Positions 35,701 through 45,190 of a stretch of DNA of 46,427 nucleotides are shown here, piece after piece. Below the pieces are notes generated by a model. That model saw only the letters and a program-made list of their open reading frames with translations, did not search any database and was not told where the DNA came from. The translations under genes and the position numbers were made by a program. The stretch comes from Bacteroidota bacterium (lineage in GTDB: Bacteria > Bacteroidota > Bacteroidia > Chitinophagales > LD1): assembly GCA_025963485.1 (NCBI GenBank), contig JAOQAO010000171.1:1-46427 (forward strand), written 5' to 3'. Numbering within the stretch: the stretch's first letter is position 1; the number at the start of each line of letters is the position of its first letter.

Positions 35701-38099
35701 CCGGTAGGTCCGGTGACACCAGCTACTCCTGTCGCGCCTGTAGTTCCATTTGTGCCATTTGCACCCGTTGGACCCGTGACTCCCACACCTGTTGCGCCTG
35801 TCACTCCATTTGTTCCAGCTGCACCCGTCGCTCCATTTGTACCAGCTGCACCAGTAGGACCCGTGACTCCGATGCCTGTCGCACCTGTGACCCCATTCGT
35901 ACCATTGGTTCCTGTAGCTCCTGTTATTCCATTTATACCAGCGGCACCTGTAGGGCCTGTGACACCCACACCTGTTGCTCCGTCATTTCCGCTGGGACCA
36001 GTTGGTCCTGTTACTCCATTCGTACCATTAGTTCCTACCGCACCAGTTGGTCCCGTTGCACCATTAGTCCCGTTGGTGCCTGCAGTGCCAGTTGCTCCTG
36101 TGACCCCATTCGTACCCGCAGCACCTGTGGGTCCTGTTGCTCCATTCGTACCGGCAGCACCCGTAGGTCCGGTGACGCCGACACCTGTTGCACCAGTTAC
36201 GCCATTAATTCCTGTAGCACCATTTGTACCTATAGCGCCTGTCGGTCCTGTAACTCCGTTTGTGCCGACAACTCCCGTCGGTCCGGTTGCTCCATTAGTT
36301 CCAACTGCACCTGTCGGTCCATTAGTGCCCGCGACGCCAGTTGCTCCCGTTACTCCATTCGTTCCAGCAGCGCCCGTAGCGCCTGTGACCCCTATACCTG
36401 TTGCGCCTGTTGCGCCATTTATTCCTGTAGCACCTGTTGCTCCTGTCACTCCATTCGTGCCGTTAGTTCCGGCAGCGCCAGTAGCACCATTTGCACCTAC
36501 AGCGCCAGTCGGTCCTGTAACTCCGTTTGTGCCGGCAACTCCCGTCGGTCCGGTTGCTCCATTAGTTCCAACTGCACCTGTCGGTCCATTAGTGCCCGCA
36601 ACGCCAGTTGCTCCCGTTACTCCATTCGTACCAGCAGCGCCCGTAGCGCCTGTGACCCCTATACCTGTTGCGCCTGTTGCGCCATTTATTCCGTTCGTAC
36701 CTGTCGCACCAGTTGGGCCGGTTGCACCACCGCCTGCTCCTGTTGCTCCATCAGCCCCTGAAGGACCGGTTGGACCAGTCGCTCCATTAGTTCCTGCTAC
36801 ACCCGTCGCTCCATTTAATCCGGCTGCACCAGTTGGTCCTGTTACTCCATTAGTGCCATTTGTACCAGCGATACCTGTAGCACCATCCACTCCACTTAGG
36901 CCAGTAGGGCCTGTTAATCCGTTTGTTCCATTTGTGCCTGCCGCACCAGTGGGTCCCGTTACTCCTACACCCGTTGCGCCTGTAGCTCCAGTTGTCCCAT
37001 TAGTTCCACCTGGACCAGTAGGTCCTGTTACACCATTTGTTCCAGCAGCACCTGTGGCACCATCCACTCCACTTGGACCTGTAGCACCTGTTAATCCGTT
37101 TGTTCCATTTGTGCCTGCTACACCAGTTGGTCCCGTTACTCCCACACCTGTCGCGCCTGTAGCTCCATTTGTGCCGTTAGTTCCCGCTGCCCCAATAGCA
37201 CCTGTTGCGCCATTCGTTCCATTAGTACCAGTAGGACCTGTGATCCCTACTCCGGTAGCACCCGTTACTCCATTTATGCCGGCAGCACCTGTCGGGCCTG
37301 TGACCCCAACACCGGTTGCGCCATTCGTTCCATTAGTTCCTGTGGCTCCGGTCGGGCCTGTAATGCCATTGATCCCATTAGTACCCGCTGAACCAGTTGG
37401 GCCTGTTCCGCCATCAATTCCTGAAGGACCAGTTGCACCATTAGTACCACTTAATCCCGTTGGACCGGTAGGTCCTGTGACTCCATTTATACCAGTTGTT
37501 CCTGCTGTACCAGTTGGACCCGTTACTCCTACACCTGTCGCGCCTGTAGCTCCGTTTGTGCCGTTAGTTCCTGTTGCACCTGTTGGTCCTGTTACTCCAT
37601 TAGCTCCGTTTGTACCAGCGACGCCTGTAGCACCGTCTATTCCACTTGGACCGGTAGTACCTGTTAATCCGTTTGTTCCATTTGTGCCTGCTACACCAGT
37701 TGGACCCGTTACTCCTACACCCGTTGCGCCTGTAGCTCCAGTTGCCCCATTAGTTCCCGCTGCACCTGTAGCGCCATTCGTTCCATTTGTTCCTGCGGCT
37801 CCGGTCGGGCCTGTTACACCATTTGCACCAGCAGCACCTGTGGCACCATCAACTCCGCTTGGGCCGGTAGCACCAGTTAATCCGTTTGTTCCATTTGTGC
37901 CTGCTGTACCAGTTGGACCAGTGAATCCATTAGTCCCATTTGTACCTGCCACACCTGTAGGTCCAGTGGCACCAGTCGCACCTCCGCCTACACCTGTTGC
38001 GCCTGTAGCTCCGTTTGTGCCGTTAGTTCCCGCTGCTCCTGTAGCACCATTCACTCCATTTGGACCGGTGGGACCAGTTAATCCGTTTGTTCCATTCAT
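29754..38099 (-). CDS. Giant collagen/YadA-repeat/S74 chaperone surface protein, C-terminal part
   Basis: This 2781-residue open frame is in the same frame as the 691-residue frame at 38517-40592 and continues its Gly-X-Thr repeats; only one stop codon separates them. Domains in order: collagen-like Gly-X-Y (to about base 35700), a [12 protein letters not shown] linker, and three blocks of YadA-like head repeats (NTAxGxxAL, about 24 residues per unit). Each block is preceded by the same module (TGNxGTxAATNFMG, FKRNxxRAGLLN) around bases 35400-35550, 34370-34540 and 32500-32640. VGIGTNTP-LEVxGNTKTTN linkers follow. The C-terminus is a peptidase S74 intramolecular chaperone ([23 protein letters not shown]) with a coiled coil. 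Such proteins form trimeric fibres and cut off the chaperone. Its first ATG lies inside the collagen repeats, so it is not a natural start. Confidence 0.85.
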   Translation of the reverse strand: MNGTNGLTGPTGPNGVNGATGAAGTNGTNGATGATGVGGGATGATGPTGVAGTNGTNGFTGPTGTAGTNGTNGLTGATGPSGVDGATGAAGANGVTGPTGAAGTNGTNGATGAAGTNGATGATGATGVGVTGPTGVAGTNGTNGLTGTTGPSGIDGATGVAGTNGANGVTGPTGATGTNGTNGATGATGVGVTGPTGTAGTTGINGVTGPTGPTGLSGTNGATGPSGIDGGTGPTGSAGTNGINGITGPTGATGTNGTNGATGVGVTGPTGAAGINGVTGATGVGITGPTGTNGTNGATGAIGAAGTNGTNGATGATGVGVTGPTGVAGTNGTNGLTGATGPSGVDGATGAAGTNGVTGPTGPGGTNGTTGATGATGVGVTGPTGAAGTNGTNGLTGPTGLSGVDGATGIAGTNGTNGVTGPTGAAGLNGATGVAGTNGATGPTGPSGADGATGAGGGATGPTGATGTNGINGATGATGIGVTGATGAAGTNGVTGATGVAGTNGPTGAVGTNGATGPTGVAGTNGVTGPTGAVGANGATGAAGTNGTNGVTGATGATGINGATGATGIGVTGATGAAGTNGVTGATGVAGTNGPTGAVGTNGATGPTGVVGTNGVTGPTGAIGTNGATGINGVTGATGVGVTGPTGAAGTNGATGPTGAAGTNGVTGATGTAGTNGTNGATGPTGAVGTNGTNGVTGPTGPSGNDGATGVGVTGPTGAAGINGITGATGTNGTNGVTGATGIGVTGPTGAAGTNGATGAAGTNGVTGATGVGVTGPTGANGTNGTTGATGVAGVTGPTGPLGTAGGDLSGTYPNPTVIGLQTKPVSSTAPTTGQILLYNGSSWTPTTTDLLYWKVTGNTGTSAATNFMGTIDDVDVIFKRNNIRAGLLNNASGNTSWGVSAYNPASTGSYNTANGFQAMIANTTGGYNAAYGAASLGSNISGMDNTAVGYFAMYANTFGSNNTAVGIDAMGSNTSGDHNTAMGYLALYGNTTGTLNTAYGNNAMITNTTGSNNTAYGTSALGGNTIGSNNTALGYTANVASGALTNATAIGAFAQAAQSNTVIIGSILGVNSAASGVNVGIGTNTPSNRLEVVGNTKTTNFQMTTGATNLYVLQSDAAGNGTWVNPASLATATTVSNTSSSNTLSTTVNGVTGATVPIINSNVLSLSGTSVTSTVNGVASSALDLSILTATDWKITGNAGTSAATNFMGTTDDVDVVFKRNGVRAGLLNNTSSNTSWGVQAMAPATTGFDLTAIGYQALMSNTTGFNNTAAGHYSLALNTSGYNNAAFGTYTLSANTSGQFNTANGMGALFSNTTASNNTGIGYQALTGNTTGAANTAVGSTAMLSNTTGTLNAAYGQQALYTNTSGSNNVAMGFDALFANTTANYNTALGTQAMYTNTIGAGNTGVGHQVMYSNTTGGNNTATGYQAMTANTNGAQNTANGSGALAANTTASNNTADGFHSMFANTTGANNVGVGYQSLLANIGGAQNTAVGANALVSNTSGSNNVATGANALASNTLASGNTANGASALSMNTTGVNNAAFGYQALVANTTAGNNTAIGANTLASNTTGVSNTAVGSAALNANIGNGNCAFGLSALVLNTTGALNTVAGTSSMIANTTGSNNTANGFFSMSNNTTGIQNTALGTNSLTTNTTGMQNTSLGYRADVANAALTNATGVGAFAYPSLSNTLVLGSVAGVNGAIATVNVGIGTNAPTNRLEVAGNTKTTNLQMTSGATNTYVLQSDAAGNGTWVSPASIAPATTVSNTSSANTMSTTVNGVTGSTVPIINSNVLSLSGSSITSTVNGVASSALDLSSIAGGSGWDITGNAGTNAATNFMGTTDDIDVVFKRNSVRAGLLNIALANTSWGVRALAANTTGISNTAIGDSASLTGTTASNVTATGVGALASNNITGSTAYGYHAAFNSTTGAQITATGYNALAANTTGSYNTAHGYYALSANTTGVSNAAFGSTCLSSNTTGSHNVAMGDEALGFNTTGNFNTGIGEKSLFQQSAGNNNTALGYFTLAHNTLASDNTALGYNALQADVIGQYNTAVGSGALDAVTTISGLTAVGYNALGANTNGATNTAVGYYSQAANTLGSNNTSIGSSSLASNTSGNWNTATGVFALGANTTADGNTANGYGALAANTTGSFNVAVGRSALAASTTSIGQTAVGYYALSASTTGAYNTATGYGALGTNTTGNGNTAAGYTTLSNNTTGGSNTAFGDSAAFSNTTGAYSTAMGYNALFRNTTIGHLTAIGSNALANNITGTGLMAVGDSALYITTTASENTAIGTNAMTYTIGSYSTAVGFKSQYATNNSSYNTSVGWSTLMAPNGGDNTAIGYDVMPAATGSHNTGVGSEVLSGGVGGSSNTAVGYHNLFSTSGSNNTAIGAATMANLTAGAGNTALGASALGALTLGGNNTGIGLSALSSTTGSNNTAVGYHTLNANTTGTLNTALGSDADVGSGALTNATAIGAQALVGQSNSLVLGSIASVNGAASGVNVGIGTTAPACPLDIATSAAGALTATYASYGGSVVATASSLTNPTGVSIRAAGKILATQFDATSDRRIKEVKDISDASADLVTLSKIEVTDFKYKDKVEHGDNLKKGFIAQQVETVYPEAVSRSVGFIPNLYKVAQSVINDTILHTLTITMDTVHGLIAGDKVRIITDRSAKLELVVSAVSSDKTFTLEGCREKASGAFVYGKEVNDFRTVDYDRIYTLNVSATQKLAVELLEARAHIAQLESALTEVKNTKADASDVSNLKAEIDQLKSILMRTAAGSSK

Positions 38100-38516
38100 T
38101 CCATTTGTGCCTGCTGTACCAGTTGGTCCAGTGGCACCGGTCGCGCCTCCACCTACACCGGTGGCACCTGTGACACCTGTTGATCCATCACTTCCACTAG
38201 GGCCTGTCGATCCTGTCGCGCCATTAATCCCAGCAGTACCAGTTGCCCCTGTTACACCATTAATTCCATTTATACCATCGACACCACTAGGTCCTGTTGG
38301 GCCGGTTACTCCATTGGTTCCATTTATTCCTGTTGCACCAATCGAACCAGTAGCACCATTTGTTCCGTTAATTCCAGCCGCACCTGTTGGACCGGTAACT
38401 CCATTATTTCCATTTGCACCATTAGTTCCCGCAGGACCAGTGGCACCTGTAGCACCTCCGCCAACACCTGTCGCGCCCGTGGCTCCATCGGCTCCGCTTG
38501 GACCGGTAGGACCTGT

Positions 38517-38519
38517 TTA
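38517..38519 (-). other. In-frame TAA interrupting the giant surface-protein gene
   Basis: The reverse-strand codon is TAA. In the neighbouring repeat copy 183 bp away (38700-38702) the same codon is TCA (Ser) in identical context GG-TCA-ACAGGTCC. One C-to-A change on the coding strand (G-to-T at 38518 forward) explains it. The 139 codons between here and the ATG at 38099 are open, and Gly-X-Y register is kept. Confidence 0.9.
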
Positions 38520-40592
38520 TCCATTCGCTCCGTTCGCGCCTGTAGCACCAATCAGTCCTGTTGCTCCGTTGATTCCAGAGGCACCCGTTAATCCATTTGC
38601 ACCATTAGCTCCCGCAGGACCAGTGGCACCTGTAGCGCCTCCACCAACACCTGTCGCGCCCGTGGCTCCATCGGCTCCGCTTGGACCGGTAGGACCTGTT
38701 GATCCATTCGCTCCGTTCGCGCCTATAGCACCAGTCAGTCCTGTTACACCATTAATTCCATTTATACCATCTACCCCATTGGAGCCCATTGGGCCAGTCA
38801 CTCCATTGGTTCCGTTTGTGCCTGCCACTCCTGTAGGTCCAGTTGCACCTGTAGCGCCTCCGCCAACACCAGTAGCGCCGGTGGCTCCATCAGAACCCGA
38901 AGGGCCAGTGGGTCCGGTCACTCCATTTGTTCCATTTGCACCTGCAGCGCCGGTCGGTCCTGTTGCTCCAACTATTCCGTTTGCACCGGCAATGCCCGTT
39001 GCGCCTGTCACACCATTTGTTCCATTGGCACCTGCTGTACCTGTCGGTCCTGTTGCTCCGTCGATTCCAATAGGACCTGTTAATCCATTTGTTCCATTCG
39101 TTCCATTTGTGCCTGCTGCACCAGTTGCTCCTGTCGGTCCTGTTGCTCCATCTGTTCCGTTTGCACCAGCAATGCCCGTTGTGCCTGTAGCACCATTTGT
39201 TCCATTAGCTCCTGTCGGTCCCGTTGCTCCGTCGATTCCAGGAGGACCTGTCAATCCATTTGCGCCATTGGCTCCCGCAGGACCAGTTGCACCTGTAGCG
39301 CCTCCGCCCACACCTGTGGCACCATCAGCACCCGAGGGGCCACTAGGTCCCGTTATTCCATTCGTTCCGTTTGCACCTACAGCGCCAGTCGGTCCAGTTG
39401 CGCCATCATTTCCGTTTGCACCAGCTGCTCCTGTAGCACCATTTGTTCCATTAGCCCCTGTCGGTCCCGTTGCTCCGTCGATTCCAGAAGGACCTGTCAA
39501 TCCATTTGTACCATTGGTTCCCGCAGGACCAGTCGCACCTGTAGCGCCTCCGCCCACTCCAGTGGCACCGGTGGCTCCATCAGTACCCGAGGGACCAGTG
39601 GGTCCGGTCACTCCATTCGTTCCGTTTGCACCTGCAGCGCCAGTCGGTCCTGTTGCACCATCATTTCCGTTTGCGCCAGCGACTCCTGTTGCACCGGTAG
39701 TTCCGTCATTTCCATTTGTGCCCGATGCACCTGTTGGTCCCGTGGCTCCGTCGATCCCAGTAGGACCTGTCAATCCATTTATACCATTTGCACCTGCCGT
39801 ACCAGTTGCTCCCGTTACACCATTATTCCCATTTATACCACTGGAGCCTGTTGGGCCGGTCACTCCATTGGTTCCGTTTGTGCCTGTTGATCCCGTTGCG
39901 CCGTTTGCTCCTGCCGCACCAGTTGCTCCATTTATTCCGTTAACTCCGGCCGGGCCCGTCACTCCTGCACCGGTAGGCCCCGTTGGGCCGGTATTGCCTA
40001 TGCCACCTCCGGAGATAGAACCTGTAGATCCATCAGAATAAGTAATAACCATCGTACCTCCATTATTCACTATTGATGACACACCTACACCTGTGGGGCC
40101 TGTTGCTCCATTTGTTCCGTTTGCACCATTCGTTCCATTGGTACCAGAGATGCCAGTAGGGCCGGTACGGCCTGTAGGTCCCGTGGAACCACTAATGGCA
40201 TTGCCCGCAAAAAGAGCGTATGGCACACTCATCAGCTGTGTAGTACCCATATCTGTGTAGCTGCTACCTCCTGCTACATCGACTTCCACCTGCAGGTATT
40301 TCGGGCCGCTGCCCCATGATACATTGGCCAGGCTGCCACCTCCGCTTCCGATCACAGCATTGAATAGCCCAAACTGATTGGTAGTCTGCGCATGCGTCTC
40401 CTGAAAGACCACACTCCCAGTAGCAGTCTGATCATGAATGGTAAATCGAATCGATACATGTGTATTGGCTACCAAAGCTCCCGCTGCATTGCGCACGATA
40501 GTTTGATAGTTGACACCCTGGGGCGGGGCTTGCGCGCCAGCCGTCAGAAATGATAGTATCGCTAAAATGAGGAGTAATTTATATTGTTTCAT
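38517..40592 (-). CDS. Giant collagen/S74 surface protein, N-terminal part
   Basis: This 691-residue frame holds the true start of the 29754-40592 gene (3613 codons in all). It has a signal peptide (about 1-21, ending AGAQA), a beta-rich N-terminal domain (about 22-130; [53 protein letters not shown]) common in front of such proteins, and then Gly-X-Thr collagen repeats rich in GPTG, GATG and GTNG. Thr in the third place resembles Bacillus BclA, where it carries sugars. Regular register breaks (GVGGGATG) occur. The stop at 38517 is a single-base nonsense codon. A promoter and operator candidate is upstream at 40673-40705. Confidence 0.85.
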   Translation of the reverse strand: MKQYKLLLILAILSFLTAGAQAPPQGVNYQTIVRNAAGALVANTHVSIRFTIHDQTATGSVVFQETHAQTTNQFGLFNAVIGSGGGSLANVSWGSGPKYLQVEVDVAGGSSYTDMGTTQLMSVPYALFAGNAISGSTGPTGRTGPTGISGTNGTNGANGTNGATGPTGVGVSSIVNNGGTMVITYSDGSTGSISGGGIGNTGPTGPTGAGVTGPAGVNGINGATGAAGANGATGSTGTNGTNGVTGPTGSSGINGNNGVTGATGTAGANGINGLTGPTGIDGATGPTGASGTNGNDGTTGATGVAGANGNDGATGPTGAAGANGTNGVTGPTGPSGTDGATGATGVGGGATGATGPAGTNGTNGLTGPSGIDGATGPTGANGTNGATGAAGANGNDGATGPTGAVGANGTNGITGPSGPSGADGATGVGGGATGATGPAGANGANGLTGPPGIDGATGPTGANGTNGATGTTGIAGANGTDGATGPTGATGAAGTNGTNGTNGLTGPIGIDGATGPTGTAGANGTNGVTGATGIAGANGIVGATGPTGAAGANGTNGVTGPTGPSGSDGATGATGVGGGATGATGPTGVAGTNGTNGVTGPMGSNGVDGINGINGVTGLTGAIGANGANGSTGPTGPSGADGATGATGVGGGATGATGPAGANGANGLTGASGINGATGLIGATGANGANG

Positions 40593-40672
40593 AAAAAGGG
40601 GGTATAAGGATGGACAAGTATCTTTTAAATAGACTTATTGATCGCATGTTGACCGTAGCATTTCGATATGCC

Positions 40673-40705
40673 CAAAAGTACCTTGGATACTCACCGCCTC
40701 CAAGG
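40673..40705 (-). promoter_or_regulatory. Candidate promoter with overlapping palindrome for the giant gene
   Basis: The reverse strand reads TACTTTTG at 40680-40673, an exact TAnnTTTG -7 box, with CTTG 20 bp upstream as a weak -33 element. The spacer is bounded by a perfect 7-bp inverted repeat (CCTTGGA 40681-40687, TCCAAGG 40699-40705) whose outer arm covers the -33 box. The expected leader is about 75 nt. This is a plausible operator-type arrangement. Confidence 0.35.
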
Positions 40706-40729
40706 CAAAAAAAAAGAGTTTGTCGGTTC

Positions 40730-40737
40730 TATATTTG
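40730..40737 (+). promoter_or_regulatory. Candidate -7 box for the helical-protein gene
   Basis: The forward strand reads TATATTTG, an exact TAnnTTTG match, about 100 bp before the ATG at 40836. A second exact TATATTTG lies at 40821-40828, only 8 bp before the ATG. Neither has a clear -33 element at normal spacing, so support is weak. Confidence 0.25.
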
Positions 40738-40835
40738 ATCTTATGTAGCCTTAACTATTGTCCAACTAGATGATAAACAATAAATTACATTATTACGGAT
40801 ATAGGTACATTTTATCGTATTATATTTGATAACAC

Positions 40836-42278
40836 ATGCATCAAACTAAACTCATCCAGCTACTAAATCGTTTTGATAAAAACGAGATAAAGGAGTTTGA
40901 AGCTTTCCTGGGATCGCCGTTTTTTAATACCAGTGAGAAGTTGTTGACTTTCTATAAACTACTGATCCCATATCACCCTCTCTATGAATCCCCGAAAATC
41001 GCAAAAGAGAAACTATATAAAAAGCTACATGGGGCGACAGCATACAATGACCAGACGATGCGTGAACTTATTTCATCGCTTTTCAAGCTGGCCAAAGAGT
41101 TTATATCACATCATCAATTAAAACATAATCCGATCCAGGCGAGCAATCAGAGGTACGATTGGCTTTTCCAAAGAGGCCTGGTCAAAATAAGCGAACAGGA
41201 GCTGATCCAATGCGAGGATATGCTCACAGGATATAAGGAAAGAGACTATAATTTCTACTATCAGCGGTGGCTGGCTGATTTCAATGTATATCAACATCAG
41301 TCGGAGATGATGCGGGACAGAGAGTATAAGCTGATCAAGCAGATGGACTTCGGTCAGCATCTCCACTCACTCAATAAATACTACCTGGTACGATTTCTCG
41401 AGTCGTACCTCTATCTTTTCAATATGTCCAAAATATATAATACTCCCATGGACCACTCCATAGCGGGGCATATAGATTCATTTGCTGAGCCATATATCGG
41501 ACAGGGCGATCGTGTACTCGATATTCTTTATTACATGTACCGTTTGCTCGCTACAGGTGAGGAGCGATATTTTTTTGAATTGAAATCTTTGTTTCAGGAG
41601 TATGATGGGGCTATAGTCAAGCCTATCATGCTGAATCTCTCTGTCAACATGGAGAACTATTGCCTGGCCCGGCTCAGGACAGGTAATACAAAGTTTGGAC
41701 CTGAACTCATGCAGGTGTACCATCTCACCGTAGAGCGCGAACTGATGCTGGAAAACGGGGAATTGTCTTATTCGCTCTACAGGAATATCGTCATCATGGG
41801 AATAGACAGTGGTGAGAAAGAGTGGGTGAATCAGTTTGTAGAAAAATATAAGGCTATGCTGCCCGCTCAATTCAGAGACCAGATATACGACTTCTGCCGT
41901 GCCTATATTTTATTTGAGGATAAAAAATATGAAGAAGCGCTGATGATAGTCCTTACCCTCACCTCCTTCAGCGATTTCTATAAGATCGATATCAAAAACC
42001 TGACAGCCAGGATCCAATATGAGCTTGGTATGTTTGAGCAGCTAAGCACCTTATTGGAGTCGTATCCATATCACCTCAACCGCGAAAGTATCTCTATGCA
42101 GAGGAAGGAAAACACCTCGCTGTTTTCGGGCTTTATGAAAGAGCTGGTACTTTTGAAGCATCAATATTCTGATAGTAGCTGGAAAAAATTATTAAACCGT
42201 ACCGGAGAAACTCCTACATTTTCAAATAAACCATGGTTCATGGAGAAGCTGGCTGAGATGAGTGCACGAAATCACTAA
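40836..42278 (+). CDS. Bacteroidota helical protein of unknown family, paralogue B
   Basis: This 480-residue protein is related to the one at 10656-12083: similar length, a KLIQLLNRFDKNEIKEFEAF start, an ENGELSYSLYRNI segment near residue 305, helical repeat-like C-terminal half and a final WFMEKL. It has no signal peptide, membrane segment or recognisable catalytic motif. It is transcribed divergently from the giant surface-protein gene, with a shared 243-bp intergenic region. Function unknown; a scaffold or regulatory role is possible but is not supported beyond structure-like features. Confidence 0.8.
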   Translation: MHQTKLIQLLNRFDKNEIKEFEAFLGSPFFNTSEKLLTFYKLLIPYHPLYESPKIAKEKLYKKLHGATAYNDQTMRELISSLFKLAKEFISHHQLKHNPIQASNQRYDWLFQRGLVKISEQELIQCEDMLTGYKERDYNFYYQRWLADFNVYQHQSEMMRDREYKLIKQMDFGQHLHSLNKYYLVRFLESYLYLFNMSKIYNTPMDHSIAGHIDSFAEPYIGQGDRVLDILYYMYRLLATGEERYFFELKSLFQEYDGAIVKPIMLNLSVNMENYCLARLRTGNTKFGPELMQVYHLTVERELMLENGELSYSLYRNIVIMGIDSGEKEWVNQFVEKYKAMLPAQFRDQIYDFCRAYILFEDKKYEEALMIVLTLTSFSDFYKIDIKNLTARIQYELGMFEQLSTLLESYPYHLNRESISMQRKENTSLFSGFMKELVLLKHQYSDSSWKKLLNRTGETPTFSNKPWFMEKLAEMSARNH

Positions 42279-42350
42279 AATTTAAACCAGGTTTTACTTT
42301 CCGATACAGAAAGTATGGATATAGTGGTAGCGTGGGTTTGATGGATTAGA

Positions 42351-42370
42351 GGTACAAATGGGGGTACAAA
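42351..42370 (+). repeat. Direct repeat GGTACAAA, two copies 12 bp apart
   Basis: GGTACAAA occurs at 42351-42358 and 42363-42370, between the helical protein gene and the AT-rich right-hand operon. Similar repeated GGTACAAA strings are, as I recall, seen near Bacteroidota integrase or attachment sites. No integrase or tRNA is present here, so this is only suggestive. Confidence 0.3.
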
Positions 42371-42408
42371 CATGTATGATTATCAGTTTGACTGCGTTGT
42401 TTACAGTA

Positions 42409-43029
42409 CTACTGATTACCCCTTTTAAAACTACAAAACAGAAAATTTTGAGTTGTATTAAACGGGGTTAAATGATCTTCAGAAATACACTTAATCCTTT
42501 CAAAACTCCGCTCGAAACGATTGGACATAGAAGCCTCTGAATATTGCTTTATATCAAGACCACTGCACTTTTGAGGGCCATTTTCCGAGAAGGTTCCTAA
42601 TATCAAATATCCATCAGGTTTAATATTGTCCTCAGCTATCTGCACATATTTGTCTATTCGTCCCTCCGTGGTGAGAAAATGAAATGCAGCCCGGTCATGC
42701 CAAAAATCAAATTTTACTTCCGGCTTAAACTCAGTAACATCTGTCACAATCCAGTGAACTAAAGTTGCCTTGTCGTCTAATCTTTGCTTTGCTCTAAGCA
42801 GTGCTTTCTCGGATATATCAAGAACATAAATGTTCTTGTAGCCCTTTTCTAAAAGCACATCTACAAAATGACTGTCTCCTCCGCCTATATCAATGATATT
42901 AGCTTCGAGTGGCAAATTGAACAGTTCCAAAAACTCCACCGATGTCTTAGGATAAGCCTGAAACCAACTTACCTCAGTTTCTGTCTTAGTAGCAAAGACT
43001 GTCTCCCAGTGATTTTTTATATTATTCAT
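42409..43029 (-). CDS. Class I SAM-dependent methyltransferase
   Basis: This 206-residue cytoplasmic protein has the SAM-binding motif IIDIGGGDSHFVD (motif I), a following acidic residue in YVLDISEKAL, and FWHDRAAFHFLT (motif IV region) before a hydrophobic strand (GYLILGTFS). The HWETVFATKTETEVSWFQ start is typical of a family of small methyltransferases of unassigned substrate. The C-terminal GPQKCSGLDIKQY segment contains a conserved Cys. Its start overlaps the preceding cupredoxin gene by 8 bp, so translation is probably coupled. The gene is AT-rich relative to the left part of the window. Confidence 0.88.
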   Translation of the reverse strand: MNNIKNHWETVFATKTETEVSWFQAYPKTSVEFLELFNLPLEANIIDIGGGDSHFVDVLLEKGYKNIYVLDISEKALLRAKQRLDDKATLVHWIVTDVTEFKPEVKFDFWHDRAAFHFLTTEGRIDKYVQIAEDNIKPDGYLILGTFSENGPQKCSGLDIKQYSEASMSNRFERSFERIKCISEDHLTPFNTTQNFLFCSFKRGNQ

Positions 43030-44305
43030 TGTCTAATCGCATCAATTTGCGCGTAGTAATTCCACTGTCTGTTTGTATCTTAAGTATATAAACTCCCGCT
43101 GGTAGGGAGTGAGTTTCAATATGTTCTTCTGCTGATGTGATCTTTCTTTCATTTAGCACCCTACCCGATACATCATATATTGCGTATGACGCATTTTTAG
43201 GCACTCCATCGTCAAAAGCCAAATTCCATCCCATTTCACGAGTAGGATTTGGAAACAAACGAATATTCTCAGAAGTTCCAATAGTGTGGATGCCATTCCA
43301 TACGCCACTGATAGTGACAGGTACGAACTCCGAATGCTCACTCAAAGCTGTGTTCATGTTCACATACTGTACCTCCACAAAGCCGCTATCTTCGTATAAC
43401 GGTTGAAGCAGAACTCCATATCGCTCGCCGGGCATTACTTCTACTGTATCACTGGAAATTTCCGAAGGAAGCGGACGGCCATCGCTGTCAATTACTTTTG
43501 CATGAAGCGAATGGCGGAAAATGACGCGATTGGAATAAAACCCAATATTTGCCAAACGAACGTAAATAGGCTCGCTTACCATTCCGTGTATTCGTATAGA
43601 ATCATCCGCAGCTATTTCCTGTTGTGCTTTCCCGTTAACTAAAAAATATCCGGGATGATACGGCGGAATATGAACCGTATCCACTATCAGATCATGATAA
43701 GGAATAGAATCATGCCAATGTCTATCAATCTCACTCGTCAGCCATTTATAGTCATGATGAATATATGGTCCATTTGTCCAAGCGGTTGAAGCTCCATTAG
43801 CGGCTTTGACCACAATCATGCCATACATACCCATCTGCACATGTATCACATCTGCCACATGGCAATGATACAGATACGTTCCCGCATGTGTACAGACAGC
43901 AGTGTAAGTCGTATCCTGATTATGAACCAAATAAAAAGATGTGGCGGGATCACCATCGTTGCGAGTATCTTCGTCCATACCGTGCATGTGTACTGTGTGG
44001 TGTTCGTTTTGGGAAATGCTCAACGCATTCAAAACAAGTGTGTCCCCTTCGTTGGCATAAAGTATAGGAGAGGGTAAACTTACATCTGCGGATAGTGCAG
44101 GTGCCATGCCATAAATACGGAATGAGGCACCATCCCACATAGTATCCATGCCGACATTACTACGCATGACGACCCTATAGGTGCGTGTCATTTGTGCAGA
44201 GGCATAAAAGACGGACAGCAAAATAAATATGCATAGAAAAAAAGCCCTCAATCTGTGAGACACCGCAAGCCTCGGATTTATATATTTATATTTAATACGG
44301 TTCAT
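43022..44305 (-). CDS. Multicopper-oxidase-like cupredoxin protein with T9SS sorting domain
   Basis: This 427-residue protein has an N-terminal signal/anchor (about 17-37) and a cupredoxin region with HHTVHMHG (about residue 103) and GTYLYHCHVADVIHVQMGM (about residues 142-160). The H-C-H plus Met pattern supplies type 1 copper ligands and part of a trinuclear-type site. A second cupredoxin-like section follows (about 185-335), and the last about 75 residues (FPNPTREMGWN, GVYILKI, LMRLDN) form a T9SS C-terminal sorting domain for export to the cell surface. Its start overlaps the preceding cupredoxin gene by 4 bp (ATGA). It is smaller than a full three-domain laccase. Confidence 0.85.
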   Translation of the reverse strand: MNRIKYKYINPRLAVSHRLRAFFLCIFILLSVFYASAQMTRTYRVVMRSNVGMDTMWDGASFRIYGMAPALSADVSLPSPILYANEGDTLVLNALSISQNEHHTVHMHGMDEDTRNDGDPATSFYLVHNQDTTYTAVCTHAGTYLYHCHVADVIHVQMGMYGMIVVKAANGASTAWTNGPYIHHDYKWLTSEIDRHWHDSIPYHDLIVDTVHIPPYHPGYFLVNGKAQQEIAADDSIRIHGMVSEPIYVRLANIGFYSNRVIFRHSLHAKVIDSDGRPLPSEISSDTVEVMPGERYGVLLQPLYEDSGFVEVQYVNMNTALSEHSEFVPVTISGVWNGIHTIGTSENIRLFPNPTREMGWNLAFDDGVPKNASYAIYDVSGRVLNERKITSAEEHIETHSLPAGVYILKIQTDSGITTRKLMRLDNE

Positions 44306-45183
44306 TGGATTTCCATTATTGTGAACATACCATTTGGATGCGTATTGCCAGCCGTCACAGCGACAAGATTATGGTCATGCACTGAATATTTTCCTGTTTT
44401 ATCCGGTATCAATTCAAGCACAATAGATTCCATACTCTTGAGCGGCCAAGTGTCTTTCTCCCAATTCAATTTCTTATTCGCATCACTACTGAAAATGCAG
44501 AGAGCATGAAAACCATGAAAGTGGAGTGAGTGCATACTTTGCCCTGTATTAGCCACGAAAATCAAAAGAGTATCGCCTACATGAGCTGTCACTTTGGCGG
44601 TAGAATCATTTTGCAAATCGGGAAAGCTTTTGCCGTTGATCGTAAAATAGTCAGGGTAATATGTATTCCAGTTGACCGTAATACCTTGAGATAAACTCAA
44701 GTTAAAGTCGCTTTGATGTTCTTTAAGGTTCCAAAAATATTTTTGCACTGTGGAGCTACTCACACAGATCATCCCTGCCAAACCGAGATAACGGTTATCA
44801 GGGGCGTTTAAATGATCGTAGTAAATAAAATTCCCGGCAGCATTTGCTACATAGAGTATATTGGTTGTCTGTCCGACACCAACTGTTAATTGTACGCCGC
44901 TTTGTTGAATACTGAACCCATGTATCAGGGTGTCATTGTTTGTAAGAGTGATTTGCAGGCTATCCCCGATACTTGCGAGTACAACCTTGTTTAAGGCATT
45001 GAAAGTATTAGTTTCATTGAAAGCCAGAAAAGGGAATGTCGTGCTTTTGACAGTTACAAAAGTACCTCGGTTGATATAAAGCGCTTGGTGAATGGTTGTG
45101 GCAAAACTTTCATTACATAGCCAAAGAAACCCTATAAGTATGAAAGATGTACGATAACGGAAAAGTAAATTGCACACTATCAT
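44302..45183 (-). CDS. Cupredoxin / multicopper-oxidase-like protein
   Basis: This 293-residue exported protein (signal peptide about 10-30) shows two cupredoxin-like segments. The second holds SMHSLHFHGFHA (H-x2-H-x-H, typical of the last domain of multicopper oxidases) and GKYSVHDHNLVAVTAGNTHP with NGM, where the usual H-C-H is H-D-H. The type 1 copper cysteine is therefore absent. No T9SS domain is seen. The gene is 7 bp downstream of the T9SS protein gene and overlaps the next cupredoxin gene by 4 bp. It may act together with that neighbour, which does carry the H-C-H motif. Confidence 0.82.
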   Translation of the reverse strand: MIVCNLLFRYRTSFILIGFLWLCNESFATTIHQALYINRGTFVTVKSTTFPFLAFNETNTFNALNKVVLASIGDSLQITLTNNDTLIHGFSIQQSGVQLTVGVGQTTNILYVANAAGNFIYYDHLNAPDNRYLGLAGMICVSSSTVQKYFWNLKEHQSDFNLSLSQGITVNWNTYYPDYFTINGKSFPDLQNDSTAKVTAHVGDTLLIFVANTGQSMHSLHFHGFHALCIFSSDANKKLNWEKDTWPLKSMESIVLELIPDKTGKYSVHDHNLVAVTAGNTHPNGMFTIMEIQ

Positions 45184-45190
45184 TAACCCA

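Noticed and set aside
35595-36761. Antisense Ser/Cys/Thr-rich open frame of 388 codons
   Set aside because: Another frame opposite the same repeats; composition follows the repeats and no domain is visible.
29754-38099. The ATG at 38099 as the start of an independent gene
   Set aside because: It is an isolated Met inside unbroken collagen repeats that continue in frame upstream through 38516; no signal peptide follows, so this is the downstream part of the gene starting at 40592.
35713-40041. Antisense open frame of 1442 codons, Pro/Val/Ala-rich (repeats of APVxP type)
   Set aside because: It is the exact complement of the Gly-X-Thr collagen repeats: codons for Gly, Thr, Asn and Ala give no stops on the opposite strand in this frame. 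It begins within the repeats and ends where they end, and has no signal peptide or independent domain.
29754-40592. Phage tail-fibre origin of the S74/collagen gene
   Set aside because: S74 domains and collagen repeats occur in phage tails, but no other phage genes are near and the protein has its own signal peptide, which fits a cellular surface protein better.
42279-42408. Attachment site or tRNA remnant beside GGTACAAA repeats
   Set aside because: No cloverleaf or integrase could be found; only the short direct repeats and a 7-bp hairpin (42295-42315) are present.
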